DNA of 64,000 bases from Adiantum capillus-veneris (lineage: Eukaryota > Streptophyta > Polypodiopsida > Polypodiales > Pteridaceae). The notes beneath the pieces are model-generated. The model was not told the origin of the DNA. It did no database searches and saw only the letters and a list, made by a program, of their open reading frames with translations. Each line of letters opens with the position of its first letter. The first letter of the stretch is position 1. Shown piece after piece: positions 39,917 through 51,849 of the stretch. The stretch is taken from the NCBI GenBank assembly GCA_014529385.2, contig CM043961.1:11073478-11137477 (forward strand). Direction: 5' to 3'. Both the position numbers and the translations under genes were made by a program.

Positions 39917-40831
39917 CTATGAAGAGTTTATAGGTTTATAGTATGCACACATACCTATAAAGCTTCTTAGTTCATGAAGATTCCTTGGATTAGGCCATCC
40001 TTTTATTACCTCTAGCTTTAATGGCTCCATTTGGATGCCATCTTGAGAGATAATGTGACCTAAATACTGAATCTCTTGTAAGAAAAACTCACTTTTCTTT
40101 CGATTAATATAAAGTTTATTCTCTCGTAGAACTTGAAATACTACCTGGAGGTATTCCTTGTGTTTGTCTAGTGAATTAGAGTAGATGATAATATCATCAA
40201 AGAACACTCCAGTAAAGGTTCGGTGAGGCCCGAACAGCTTCTCCATCAAGCGGTTGAATGTGGCTGGTGCCTTGGTCAAGCCAAAAGGCATGACAATGTA
40301 TTTGTACAAACCAAACGTAGTGCGAAATGCGGTCTTTACAATGTCTTTATCAACTTTCCTTATTTGATGATAGCCACTTTTTAGGTTAATCCTACTGAAG
40401 TAGGTCGATCCTTGTAGCTTATCAAATAGGTCTTCTCCCTGTGGAACGGGAAACCTATTCTTGATAGTGATCCTATTTAGTGCTCTATAGTTGACATACA
40501 TACGATATGTGCCATCTTTCTTTTGCACTAATAACACATGTGAGCAAAATGGAGATGAGCTAGGCCTAACCATGCCCTTTTCAACTAACTCATGCACTTG
40601 CCGCATAATCTCCTCTTGTTGAGATTGAGAAACTCTATAAGGAGGTTTAGCCGCGGATATGGTGTGTGGCCTTTGGGAGTTGACATACTTTGCCATTTTT
40701 TCAGTTAAGTCCGCACAAAATTGTTGTTTTTGCTCTCCAAAATCCATCCTTTTGAAGACAATGGCTTTGAGATGTAGGTCCCAAAACTTGTCTACATATT
40801 TGTGAATGGACTCATAGGGACAAAGCTTCAA
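39917..40831 (-). pseudogene. R0 gag fragment fused in frame to reverse transcriptase
   Basis: In this 304-residue stretch, residues 1-60 are gag (YESIHKYVDKFWDLHLKAIV, as in R4 at 45655-45720). Residues 61 on are RT, starting KPPYRVSQSQQEEIMRQVHE. Gag end, zinc knuckle and protease, about 1 kb in R4, are missing, so an internal deletion fused them. RT motifs are QKKDGTYRMYVNYRALN, MPFGLTKAPATFNRL and FFDD at 210-213. The first catalytic Asp is changed: RINLKSGYHQI has N149 where RIDLKSGYHQI is expected. The enzyme would be inactive. Confidence 0.87.
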
Positions 40832-41800
40832 TCTTCACCATTCGGTGAGTACTTTGTCTTTGGCATCGGTGGCCAAAAGCTGCTTCATGATGGAAGCTCT
40901 TAAAGCTTTCCATGTTCATGGAGCTTCACCGTTGGCCCGTAGGCTAGACCACCATTGCCTGGCGGACTTTTGAAAGTGCAAAGCTACATGGTGTAGCTTA
41001 GAGGACTCCGTGAAGCCCTCATCTCCAAACGCCGCATCGAATTCTTGGATAAAGGCCAAGACTTTGTCCGCGGCACCAAAGGTGACATTGTAGGTAAGGA
41101 AAGAGATGCCTCTTCTTTTTGATGGTTCAAAAGTTGCACCATCGCTTTCTTTAGAAGATGAAGAATTTGAGGAAGATGGAGAAGAGGGTGACCTCTTTCT
41201 CTCCTTTTTCTTGCCTTGGTTATCTTTGTCCGCACCATCACTTTCTTCATAAGAGGAATAGGATGAAGAAGATGGAGAAGAGGGTGTCCTCTTTCTTGCC
41301 TTTTTCTTCTATGGCTTTTTGTCATCCCTCTTTGAATTAGGGTGTTGAGAAGTGTGCAATGGCCTTCTCCGTTTAGGTGGGGATGGGGACCGTTTTGCCT
41401 GGCCACCATCTTTGTGGAGCCATCTCTGTCAAGGTGATAGGAGACTCACTTCTTTCTTGTTCCTTAGGTGGGGACTCTTGAGTTCTCCTTTTGGAAGGAG
41501 ATGCGTCATCAAAGAGAAAATTTTTGAGCCCTTCATATTTCTTCCCGAATCAAAGAGAGGCCTCTTTTGGAAGGCTTGCAAGGAGGCTTCCTAGTACTCT
41601 CTTGTCATGGTGGGGAGCTAAGAGAATCCCATGAGCACGAAACTGCCATTGCACTTCACTTTGGAGGGATGGATTGCCCATGGCTTTGTTGAAGCCTAGA
41701 AACAAGGTAGTTAACGAGCATAGGGGCATCATTAGTAGCCTGCTCATTAGCAAAATCAAAACTATCAACATCACTCTCTTAACTATTGTCAGTCATTCTA
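40832..41800 (-). pseudogene. R0 gag, N-terminal part
   Basis: Gag starts near 41795 with a frame reading MTDNS, a stop, ESDVDSFDFANEQATNDAP, then LVNYLVSRLQQSHG. R4 has the matching ESRMNIDNFDFAHEGANDD at 44810-44870. A Lys/Arg/Ser-rich stretch (about 41100-41400) contains a repeated block with RKRRERGHPLLHL. The capsid follows in broken frames to 40840. Multiple shifts and stops are present. Confidence 0.7.
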
Positions 41801-42184
41801 AAAAATTTTAGGTGTACTTTGGCACTTCAAGCCCTAGTTGCTACTCCTCTTTACCCCTTTAGAAAAAGCACTCAAGCTACTATACATGTGGCTCGAATAC
41901 CATTAATTGCAAGGAATAGAAGAGAGGTTCTTTCAACACCAAAACATCACCGACTCCTGTCAAGCTTCTAATAGCTCAATAGTGGTTAAGATGTAGGGAA
42001 TCTCCGTAGGCCTCCACTATTAAGACCATAGCTCTCGACGGTGATGCCCCGTTATCTGCACAAAGGCAGGCGCACTGCAAGGCTAAAAAATCCCTATTCT
42101 ACTTACTCATTTGCAAATAATAATAACAACCATTTATAGCTAGCTTGTGGACCTCCCTTCTTGAGCAAGAAAAGAGAAACCTTG

Positions 42185-42197
42185 TGCTCTAATATGA
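42185..42197 (-). other. R0 primer-binding site, decayed
   Basis: The minus strand reads TCATATTAGAGCA, three to four changes from TGGTATCAGAGCA. It lies between the R0 LTR start (TGTAACATT on the plus strand) and gag. The identification rests on position and the retained AGAGCA. Confidence 0.5.
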
Positions 42198-42198
42198 A

Positions 42199-42763
42199 TG
42201 TAACATTTATTGGCTTAGTAACTTGTGTGTAGCAGAAAACAGAATGAACATAGTGAGCATTTCATTAGAATAGATTCCTAATGAGCATAACAAGAGTGCG
42301 TGGGTGAAGAGAGCAACAAAAAGCATAACGCCTAGTTAGATAGCATGAACAATACTTCAAAAGAGAGAGCAATTAAGCTATTGACAACAGTTGAGGCCGG
42401 ATTTACATGGAGCCGGTCCCCCCTCCAAAAGGCTTTGTATTATAGGTTTCTCCCATCAAGAGAGACATTTTACAATACAATTCTTTGCATTCCTTCAATA
42501 CTAGCTAGTGCAATGAATATGGTAGCTTCAAGCACTAAGGAAAACACTTATAAATCAATTCCCTCACGGTCTCAGACCAAGACCTCACACACCTTCAAAG
42601 ATGATGAGAGCTAGCGGGGTATGAGAGTACGTTGAGAGAAAGGAGTAGTCTTACGAGAAAGATGTACACCTCCTTAGATAATCACTCATATTATCATAGC
42701 ATAGCTTAGTAATTAGCATGGTAGAGGAGATGAGCATGCATTGAAGCTTGGCTCTTGGTTGGA
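42199..42763 (-). repeat. R0 5' LTR, inner part
   Basis: It begins TGTAACATTTATTGGC beside the primer site. 42423-42763 matches the window start (1-294), the R0 3' LTR. 42345-42485 also matches, in reverse, the R4 LTR at 44090-44240. It breaks off at GGTTGGACCC, beyond which no match to 5444-6262 follows, so its outer part is missing. Confidence 0.65.
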
Positions 42764-42796
42764 CCCTTATACCTAGCATTTGTCTGACGAGAGAGA

Positions 42797-42830
<34 letters not shown>

Positions 42831-43015
42831 TTTTTCTCGCAAGACAAAGCAGATCCCTCCCTTCCTACTACCTCGTCAGCTCTAAATGCGTTGTGTATGC
42901 TAGTTGCCAGGTTTTTAAAGAGAGCAATGGATCCTCCAACCCCTTGAGAACTTGTCTCAACCTCCAGCGTCTTCAGTGCTGATTGATTTGATTGGTTTCC
43001 TTGATCTACAACCCT
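42764..43015. other. Junction segment with GA microsatellite
   Basis: GA/GATA repeats occupy 42788-42830. The rest has no recognisable gene. It separates the R0 LTR from the AATTTAC repeat. Confidence 0.5.
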
Positions 43016-43400
43016 CATCAGTATATCACACAGGCGTGCTCAAAAGGGATCAATGGTGGAGGAGAAAAACCCGAGGTGCGCCAATCGTGGACCGTGAGAT
43101 TCGACAATTGCCCCAAATTTACTAGTCTTCCCAAATTTACAAATTTTCCTCAAATTTACTAATCGGCCCACATTTACGATATGACATACTCGAATCCCCT
43201 ATATTTCAACGAACGCATGCGGGCGTAGTGGTTATTGCACATGGCTCGCAATGGGGAGGTCGCGTGTTCAAGACATGGGTGCGGACTGCCCCAAATTTAC
43301 AAGCCTACCCGAATTTACTTTTCTACTCGAATTTACCAAATGTCCCGAATTTACCAAAGATCCAATTTGAAGTTGCCCTTGCTAAATAGTGTGGAGGATT
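43016..43400. repeat. AATTTAC-rich dispersed repeat, copy 1
   Basis: CAAATTTAC, CGAATTTAC or related motifs recur at 17-25 base spacing in two clusters (43115-43175 and 43290-43360), usually after CCC or CTC. Its start (GTGCTCAAAAGGGATCAA) and end (TGCTAAATAGTGTGGAGGAT) match the copy at 63566-63907. No coding potential. Confidence 0.65.
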
Positions 43401-43575
43401 TGCAACACACCCTTAGCTCTTTCAATGGCTTCTGTCATGCAACCAAGCACAGTGCACGGACAAAAAATCTCTTTGTTTGTTCTCTCTCTCTCTCCTCCCA
43501 TCTTTACAGCAATCTCATTCCATCTGTCAACAAAAGTCTCATTCCTCCCATCTCCTCCCATCTGTCAACAAAAGT

Positions 43576-43708
<133 letters not shown>

Positions 43709-44089
43709 GCACGCACGTGCACGTGCGATGCCATTTTATTTTCTCCTCAACCCAATAGCAACAATCCACAAAAAAGCAAGGCCCAGTGCATTTTAACCGG
43801 CTGAAATTTTGAAATATCGATTGGATTTCGAGCTAGCCTTTAAGAAAGCCTAGATATTTACACAAGTTTTAGTGCAATTACCGCCAGATGATTCAAATTT
43901 CAACCTAAAACCCGGGATAATTTCAAGTTTGTCATTATCTTCACTCATTAGGGAAAATGTATTTTTCTAGCCTTGATCATCAATTCTCCTCTGATGAAAT
44001 CAGCGCAAAAAATCAAACGGAGTCACTCTCTCTATGTCTGCGTACTCCTCGGACCATCTTCATAGCATCACCAAGGTCACAAGTAACTC
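43709..44089. other. Noncoding segment before the R4 LTR
   Basis: ACGCACGCACGTGCACGTGCG lies directly after the microsatellite. The rest may be more of the R4 LTR, since weak reverse similarity to the R0 LTR goes on past 44090. No gene. Confidence 0.4.
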
Positions 44090-44376
44090 AAAGATTGTAT
44101 TGTACCAAGTCTCTCTTGATGGAAGAATCTATAATACAAACGCCTTTTGGAGGGGGGACCGGCTCCAAGTAAATCCGGCCCTCAACTATTGTCATGTTCT
44201 TTAATACTCTCTCTCTTGAAAAAGTATTGTTAATGCCAAGTTAATTAAGTACTATGTTTATATTGCTACCATCAAGTAAGTTCACCCTCTATGTTCTCAA
44301 AGTGATCTCATAAAAATGCTGACTCTAATTCTCTTAATTCCGCTCTCCTCAAAGTTCATAGGCCATTTCCATTACA
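44090..44376 (+). repeat. R4 5' LTR, 3' part
   Basis: Its complement matches the R0 LTR at 42199-42485: the same CCGGATTTAC, GGAGCCGGTCCCCCCTCC and CATCAAGAGAGAC blocks in the same order. It ends TTACA, directly before the primer site at 44377. Confidence 0.65.
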
Positions 44377-44390
44377 TTAGTATCAGAGCA
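44377..44390 (+). other. R4 primer-binding site
   Basis: TTAGTATCAGAGCA is two changes from TGGTATCAGAGCA and lies directly after the LTR end. Confidence 0.75.
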
Positions 44391-45860
44391 TTGGTTTCTA
44401 TTTTCTTTCTTAAGAAGAGAGGTCCTTACGTAGCCTATTAATGGTTGATTTTGTTAATTATATTAGGGTAAGTGGGACTGGGATCTATTATTGGTTTTGC
44501 TGAGCCCACTATGTGGGATATGATGCACACCTCCTCGAGAGCTTTGGTCTTAATAATGGGTCCTTTTTAGACTTGTCTACGGCTTTACCATTATTGAGCC
44601 ATAATAAGTTCAAAAGGAGCTATTCCTCGGCAATTCTGCTATGTTAGACCCACCCCAATGCTCTTTATAATTAACCAATTTGAGCCGTGGGTGTAGATAG
44701 TTAAGTGCTAATTTTCAAAGACCAAGAGCAATAGTAACTAAGGTTTTGAATTGCCAAAGAATACACTAAGTAAACACATAGGTATAATTAGCATGGATGA
44801 CAATAACCAAGAGAGTAGAATGAACATTGATAACTTTGATTTTGCACATGAAGGTGCTAATGATGATGTCCCCCATGTTTATTAATTATCTTGTTACTAA
44901 GTTGCATCAAACTATGTGCAACCCTACTTTGCAAGCCGAAGTTACCCAACAACTTTGTGCTTATGGGATTTCCCTTCCTCTCCAAGAGGAGAGAGAGTTT
45001 AGGAGGCCTCTTGATGAGACAAAAGAAGACTCTCTCCCATAAGAGAGGAGGAATCAAAAGAACAAGAAAGAAGTGATCCCTAAGTTCCTCTAAGGATGTG
45101 GCTCCATGAAGATGGCGGTCTAGAATATCACCAACTCCTCCCAAGAGGAAACGGTCAACCCCTAGTCTTTCTCCTCGTCACTCCAAAAGGGAAGAGAGGA
45201 AACAAAGGAAGAAAAGGTCACCCTCTTCTCCTTCTTCTTCTCCTTTGTCCTCTTTCGACAAAAGATACGGCTATTCTCCTAGAGAATACAAGAGGGGAGG
45301 GCATCACAAATCATACCCTACATGATGTCAAAGATCACAAAAGCTAAAGACGTCCAAAGAGGGAGGCAAGAGTATCTCTTTCTCACCTATGATGGCACCT
45401 TTGGTGCCACCAACAAAGTATTGTCCTTCATCCAACAATTTGATGTGGCCTTTGGAGAGGAGGTCTTCACGAAGTCCTGCAAGCTATGCCATGTAGCTAT
45501 TTGCTTCCAGGAATCTGCGCATCAATGGTGGGCTAGCCTTTGTGGCAACAGCGAGGCCCCAAAGACATGGGAAACTCTACGGGTTTCCATCATGAAGCAA
45601 TTCCTTGGAAGCGATGCAAAGGACAAATTACCGAATGTCGGAGCTTGAAGCTGCTCTTCAACGAGTCTATCCACAAATATGTAGACAAGTTTTGGGATTT
45701 ACATCTCAAAGCTACATTCTTTCAAAGGATAGACTTCGCCAAACAAAAGCAACAATTTTATGCGAGATTACTATAAGAAATGGCCGAGCATGTCAACTCA
45801 CAACGGCCTAGCACTATCATCGAAGTCATCCACTAGACTATGGTTGCTTCAAGGATCAAT
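44391..45860 (+). pseudogene. R4 leader and gag
   Basis: Leader runs to about 44793. Gag starts MDDNNQESRMNIDNFDFAHE and soon loses frame. The capsid is at 45322-45870, with AFGEEVFTKSCKLCHVAICF, SAHQWWASLCGNSEAPKTWE and LRVSIMKQFLGSDAKDKL, then NESIHKYVDKFWDLHLKATF in another frame. A Lys/Asn-rich stretch (about 45880-46020) follows. The zinc knuckle is damaged: only FFKCGDQ remains at about 46055. Confidence 0.8.
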
Positions 45861-46079
45861 TTCCAACAAGGGGTGAGAAGAAATTTCAAGCCCATTGAAA
45901 ACAAGGATTGAAATGAAGCTAAAGGGAAGAGCAATGCTCAAAACTCTTCCCAAGGCAACACCAACACCAACAACAACAAGGCCAAGGAGAAAGGAGCTTA
46001 GAAAGGTAAAAATAAACTCTCTTCCAAAGCATTAGAGGCCTTTCGTAAAGACCATAAATTCTTTAAGTGTGGGGACCAA

Positions 46080-46529
46080 GTGGAAGTAACACACACCGAG
46101 GTGGTACATGAATGCTGTCTCACAGCTTCCATGTGGCAACAAACCTTTGGATCACATGAGTTAATGCGTATGCATGGATCTCTGCAAGGCCACAAGGTGT
46201 GCATCTTGGTAGATGACGGTGCTACTCACAATTTCATCAATTATGGATTGGTGAAAAAAATCAAATTGCCTCAAACTCTGAGTACCCACTGTTACAAGGT
46301 AGCAATGATGAATGGACATGATACCAAAATCTGGGATACTCAATGCCGAGCCGTTCCATTGGAAGTACAAGGTTACTCCACATGCTTGGATTTTCAAGTT
46401 ATGAACATGGAAAGGGCAGACGTGGTCCTTGGTAGGGAGTGGTTGCATAGCCTAGGAACATCACTGAAGCGTAGCTATGAGCACGACAGCTTGATGTTTG
46501 AATCCCATGGCGCACATGTGTTGTTGTAG
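46080..46529 (+). pseudogene. R4 aspartic protease
   Basis: CILVDDGATHNFINYGLVKK (residues 41-60) is the retropepsin site with D-D-G-A in place of D-S-G-A. ADVVLGREWLHSLGT at the end is the usual VLG motif. The 149-residue stretch covers the whole domain. Confidence 0.87.
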
Positions 46530-46555
46530 TAGAGAAGGATCTACCTTCTTCACCA

Positions 46556-47640
46556 TTGATTTGTACCATTGAGCTTATGCAGCTCGTTTCTGATAATGAA
46601 ATAGATCAAGTTTTCTTGTGTTACTCACTGTCTCATTTTGTTTCTAACATCGAATTTGTTGAACATTACTCAACGCCGCATGCTTCTCTCTCATCTCTTC
46701 CACCAATGGCTAATTCCAAACAAGCAAACATTGCTAGTGAGTTACAAAAATTATTAAAGGAATTTCAAGATGTTTTTCCTAATGATTTGCCACCAGGATT
46801 ACCGCCGACAAGATCGGTGCAACATAGCATCGATGTGGCTAAAAACCTGTCAGTAAACCACCCTACCGTATGAGTTATTCTGAAGCTGCTGAGGTGGAAG
46901 TTAGCTTATTGACTACCTTAGCAGAGGGTATATGCAACCCAGTTCTTCACCATGGACCTCTCCTATCCTATTAGTGAAGAAAAAAAGGCAGTATGCGCAT
47001 GTGCGTAGACTACCGTGGCTTAATTGCGGTTACGGTTAAGAACAAATACCCATTGCCCCAAGTAGATGAGTTGTTCGACAAACTCACTCGTGCTCACATT
47101 TTTACGAAAATAGACTAGCGGTCAGGATATCACCAAGTCCATATTCGAATTGCTGATATACCCAAAACTGCATTCCGAACACGATTTGGATACTACGAGT
47201 TCTTGGTGATGCCCTTTCGGTTAACCAATGCGTCCGCAACATTCATGACACTTATGGATAGTGTCTTGAAGCCGTACTTGGGCAAATTTGTCATCGTTTT
47301 CCTCGATGACATTCTAGTCTACAGTGCTACTGAAGAAGAACACTTACAACATCTCAGGCAGGTCTTTGAGTTGTTACGAACAAACAACTTATATGCCAAG
47401 GAATCTAAGTGTGATTTTCTGAAAGAAGAAATTCACTATCTATGACATGTTATTTTAGCTAATGGGCTATATATGGATCAATCCAAAGCGGATACCATCC
47501 GGAAATGGTCTTCTCCTAAAAATCTGGAAGAGTAACATATTTTTTTGGGATTTGCAGGTTTTTATCGAAGGTTCGTTAAAAACTATGCTAATATTGCTAT
47601 TCCCATGACGGATCAACTAAAAGGCAAAGGAAAATCTTTT
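46556..47640 (+). pseudogene. R4 reverse transcriptase
   Basis: The stretch 46556-46873 has LQKLLKEFQDVFPNDLPPGL, the normal lead-in to RT. Broken text follows with [14 protein letters not shown]-like and [16 protein letters not shown] motifs. The first catalytic motif reads KID, a TAG, RSGYHQV, so a stop replaces the Leu after Asp. 47203-47445 is open, with [13 protein letters not shown] intact. The thumb continues broken to 47640, with [16 protein letters not shown]. Confidence 0.87.
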
Positions 47641-47689
47641 TAATGGGGATACGCTCAACAGCACAGTTTCGATACGCTCAAGGATGCAT

Positions 47690-48279
47690 TAGCTACAACT
47701 CCCATACTAGCTATTGTAGATCCTCTGAAACCATTCGTTTTGGAAACGGATGCCAGTGACCGTGCTATTGGAGAAGTCCTATTACAAGACGGATTGCCAA
47801 TTGCATTTGAAAGCAAGAAGCTTAATGTAGCTCATCAGAACTACTCTACTTATGAGCGGGAACTCTATGCAATAGTGTCTGCCTTAAAAACATGGCAGAA
47901 TTATCTGTATGGTGCTCGGTTTGAGATTGTGTTTGACCATGAAAGCATCAAATGGTTTACACAACAAACGGATTTGAAGGGTCGGAAAGCCAGGTGGGCT
48001 GAGATTCTTCAGGAATATGACACCAAGCTCAGGTATCGTAAAGGTCGATACAATGTGCTGGCTGACGCTCTAAGTCGTATGCTAGAGATTAATTCTCTCT
48101 TGTTCACGGAACTTTGTAGTGAATTTTTGGATTCTGTCAAAGGCAAATATGAGCATGATGAAGCATATTCCAAAGTGTGGAGCCATGTTCAGATGAGGGA
48201 TCCTTCTCACTCCAATGATGGTAGTGTAACGTTAACCTTCACACCTAGTTCTCCTCTATTGAGTGATGAACTACAGTGA
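47690..48279 (+). pseudogene. R4 RNase H
   Basis: This open stretch has FVLETDASDRAIGEVLLQDG, with the first Asp. IAFESKKLNVAHQNYSTYER and ELYAIVSALKTW give the catalytic Glu. HESIKWFTQQTDLKGRKARW and RYNVLADALSRM end the domain. It is the best preserved part of R4. Confidence 0.9.
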
Positions 48280-49320
48280 TGGAAGCATTTCACCATCGAC
48301 AATGGGTACCTACTCCATAAGGGGAGAGGTTTTGTATCGACGGACACATACATTCGGCGCCAAATTCTTTATGAATGTCATGATAGTCCAAGTGCAGGGC
48401 ACCCGGGTATTAGAAAAGCTTATGCTCTCGTACGATGACAGTTTTACTAGCCAGGTATACATGGTTTTGTTCAAGCTTCTGTCTTGCATTGCCAAAAATG
48501 TCAAGTTAACAAAGCAGAGCACCTGAAATGAGGAGGACTCTTACATCCTTTGGAGATTTCCAATGGAAAATGGGAAAGCATCTCTATGGACTTTATTATG
48601 GGTTTACCAACCATTGTACGAGGTCATGACTCGGTATGGGTGGTCGTAGACCGGTTGACTAAACTATGTAAGTTTATTCCAACTAAATTAACGGTTAAGA
48701 GACTAGAACTAGCCAAGTTATTTGTGGAAAATCTATACAAATTGTATGGTTTGCCAAGTAACATTCTCAGTGACTGTGATCCCAAGTTTAGCAGTCACTT
48801 CTAGAGGGTTGTGTTTAAATGATTGGGTACACAACTGAACCTCAGTACAGCCGATCATCCAAAAACAGATGGTCAGACTGAACGAGTTAACCAAGTGCTA
48901 GAGGATATGCTAAGAGCATACGTCAGTAAAAAACAGTCAGACTGGGAAGAATACTTACCTATTCTCAAGTTTGCCTAGAAAAGTGCTAAGCATGTCACAA
49001 CTGGATTTAGTCCTTTCATGTTCATGTATGTGTTTCAACCTAGGTCACCTGTTATGGTGGGGTTGGCAACCAAAAAGCTCCAACAGGTTAAGGATTTTCT
49101 CCAAGACCACATGGATATGCTGAAACTCATTCGTCAGAATGTCCGACAAGCATAGGATCGGTATAAGAAGTATGCTGATGAGAAATGTAGGGCAAGTTAC
49201 CTTCGAGGAAGGGGAGGAAGTATTTTTACGTGTGCCATAACATTTAGAAAGTCTAAAAACTGGGCCAACACCTAAATTATCTCCCCGATATTGTGGGCCT
49301 TTCAAAATACTCAAGCGAGT
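48280..49320 (+). pseudogene. R4 integrase
   Basis: Zinc-finger text at 48350-48530 is in broken frames (HDSPSAGHPGI reading, HCQKCQVNKAEH). The core at 48550-48804 has SISMDFIMGLPTIVRGHDSV and LPSNILSDCDPKFSSHF, the first two acidic residues. The third, in [16 protein letters not shown], follows at about 48857-48900. Stops (TAG at about 48803, TGA at 48820) interrupt it. Confidence 0.85.
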
Positions 49321-49675
49321 AGGTGATCGTGCCTACAAATTATTGCTACTTGCACATTCTCGTATTCATCCGGTGTTTCATGTAAGCCGTTTACGTAAGC
49401 GGTTACATGGGGGTGACAATGTCATTGACCAACAGATTTTGGTTGATTTCATTGAACCTCCTACCTTACCGCATGAACCTGAACGTGTTCTCGATTATCA
49501 TGAGTTGCATACACGTCAACAAGCCTTAATCAAGTGGAAAGACCAACCTGAGGAAGGTGCCACTTGGAAAAACATTAGTGTTCTTAAGAAGAAGTTCCCC
49601 ACTTTTGTTTTCGAGGAAAAAAACTCTTCTGAAGGGGGGAGTTATGTCAGGACACCGGCAAGGCGGTTGGACTAG
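49321..49675 (+). pseudogene. R4 integrase end and chromodomain
   Basis: SRIHPVFHVSRLRKRLHGGD is the end of the C-terminal integrase domain. RVLDYHELHTRQQALIKWKD and PEEGATWKNISVLKKKFP form a chromodomain of the HP1-like type. The frame is open to the natural TAG at 49675. Confidence 0.88.
49631..49644 (+). other. R4 polypurine tract
   Basis: GAAGGGGGGAGTTA precedes TGTCAGGACACC. It overlaps the end of the pol frame, as is common in chromoviruses. Confidence 0.75.
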
Positions 49676-49829
49676 ACAAGGGCAAGGCCGGGCTAGGCAG
49701 TGTGGAAAGGGAGTCCAACTAGGGCAAAGAGCCAGGGGCCATGCTATATAGTTGGTGGTTGGGTGGTGGACTCTTAGGTTCTAGTTCCCCTTGTCTAACA
49801 AGGAGCATGATGTCTTTATCTTGTTTGAC
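49645..49829 (+). repeat. R4 3' LTR, first 185 bases
   Basis: It starts TGTCAGGACACCGGCAAGGC and is cut by R3 at 49830. The rest was not found in the window. The 5' LTR start is also missing, so the two ends cannot be compared. Confidence 0.65.
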
Positions 49830-50031
49830 TGTACGCTTTGTCATACATGTCAAAGGCTAGGAACTTGCTTGTGCACTATGTGCGATCCTCAAAAGGCTGC
49901 AAACACACAGTTAGAGAATCCTAGCAAGCTCAAAGAACAATGGTGTGTCACTCACCTCTGAATGCTACCTACTACAAAGCAGAAGAAGCTACCGCCAATG
50001 CCACACTCTACGCCGCCGATGTCGTCGCAAT

Positions 50032-50117
<86 letters not shown>

Positions 50118-50419
50118 GCATACATACACACATAGAAGGAGAAGGAGATAGAGATGGAGCAAGAGAACTTCTTAGCTTACACCTTAGAGAATGAGGATTT
50201 TTAGGTCAAATGGACATTTTATAAGAGTTTGGCCCATTCACAAATGGGCGTCCACAGTGGCCGATCATTGCACAACAGCTGTAAAAATAAGGTAAGTGGT
50301 GCACCTCTCATCGGCGATCACCTACACACCTATTGGACCAACAATCCCAATCCCTGACTCTACCAAATAAAATAATACGGCGTCCGTCGTAGGTGATAGG
50401 GTGTCCGTGAGGGTTAACA
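49830..50419 (-). repeat. R3 3' LTR
   Basis: This 590-bp LTR is the complement of the R1 LTR: GGGTTAACA at its right end, GGTGTGTCACTCACCTCT at 49941-49958, and TGTACGC at its left end. A CT tract (50033-50116) lies where R1 has its GT/GA tract. Similarity to R1 is clearly lower than between the two R1 LTRs. Confidence 0.85.
50033..50116. repeat. (CT)42 microsatellite in R3 LTR
   Basis: This 84-base CT run is in the same LTR position, on the opposite strand, as the GA run of R1. Confidence 0.96.
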
Positions 50420-50433
50420 TGCCCCCCTTCCTT
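50420..50433 (-). other. R3 polypurine tract
   Basis: The minus strand reads AAGGAAGGGGGGCA directly before TGTTAACCC. Confidence 0.85.
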
Positions 50434-51849
50434 ATGTAGATTTCATCCTCGGAAGCTATTGAGTTGAAGCTTGTTCATCGAGGTGGAAGAGCATTTGAGA
50501 TGAATGTCCTTAGCCTTCATCAGTCAATTGGCACAATAATTGCATTCTCATATACAATTAAAAATCATATGCAGTTGTAGGTAGACAAATTGCTTGATAA
50601 CAAAATTTTAAACAATTTGTCAGTAATAAACATTAAATTGTAATATAATCAAACGCATAAATATTTGTAAAGGTCAAAAACTAAACAAGTCTAGGGTCAC
50701 TAATTTAACGGTCGAAAGGCACTAGAGGTCAACTATTAATACCATGCGCAAGCTTCTCAATTTTCTCTGGTCAGTTAAGTTGTTTAATCGCGTGTCCGAG
50801 GGTTGACTAGAGTCTATACCTAGAAGACCTTGTATTTAAGCTCATGAAATCATCACCTGACTTATTTCCTTTTCTTTGACCCTTCAAAGTCTTTTCACAT
50901 TGATTCAATTTTGATGTGTGTGCTTATTTTGTATGCCTTGGACTTTTTTCTTTTCAAGGAAAAGCGCCAACACTGGGAACCTCTAGGTGATACATGTGAG
51001 TGAAGTACCAAATCAAGCTGAGATTTCTCTTCCAGCTTAAGATTTACATTGTGGCACTTTTGATTTTTTTGTTTGTTTGGCATTTTAATTTTGTAACTTT
51101 GGGGGGTCATATAACATTGTTACCCTCCCCGGGCTCATCACACTAGTAAAATTTCTTTACAATACTTAAGCTAAAGGTCAATAGGGACTAAGTCCACTAG
51201 AAATCCCTAGTACATTGCACACAATGCTGCCTAAATCGGATTAAGAACCTAAAGTAACCATTGATTATTAGGAAGGCATTCCCCACGGTATTAAGAGAAG
51301 ATCTCTAACTCCTACCTTGGTCAAACTAGCTTAGTCAGACTGCTTGATTTTGAAACCTAGACAAGGAATTATGATAGAAAATTATATAGAATCTAATGTT
51401 TAATCTTTAAAAATGTGTGGAATATTATGCTACCAATCACAATTAAAGTAGACAAACATGGATGTAAAAAAATACAAGGGGCAATGCTAATGAACAAGAA
51501 ACACCTGTTCGTGTTGATGATCACGCTTGATTCGAAGAGTGAACGAGAGAAAGACTCCATAAAGGTCCAAATCCAAAAAACAACAACACATTTGTGTACA
51601 TACCAGAAAACACAAATAATACCTCTAGGAGGCACATTAGTGGGAAGAGGCACCATCCCTTATTGAACACAATCAAACAACATAAGGAACCCTAACCTAA
51701 TTATTTGCACTCCTCCGAGAGAGTCAAGGGAATAGGATATTCTAAAGATTAGGGGGGAACCCTAAGGCTAAACCCCTATCCTTGTCATCATCAAGATAAA
51801 CAAAGTCATCATCCGTGAGACCATATGCGCCATCCGTGTAATCATGTAA
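50434..51849 (-). other. R3 3' untranslated region, no gene seen
   Basis: This noncoding stretch matches R1 34100-35437 in reverse in several long blocks. It contains no credible frame. Confidence 0.6.

Larger units (their letters stand above)
44090..49829 (+). mobile_element. R4: chromovirus related to R0, 3' end cut by R3
   Basis: LTR part, primer site, gag, protease, RT, RNase H, integrase, chromodomain, polypurine tract and the first 185 bases of the 3' LTR follow in normal gypsy order on the plus strand. The gag and capsid match R0, so both are of one clade. It is head to head with R0. R3 starts at 49830 within its 3' LTR. Many stops (for example KID then TAG in RT) show it is dead. Confidence 0.85.
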
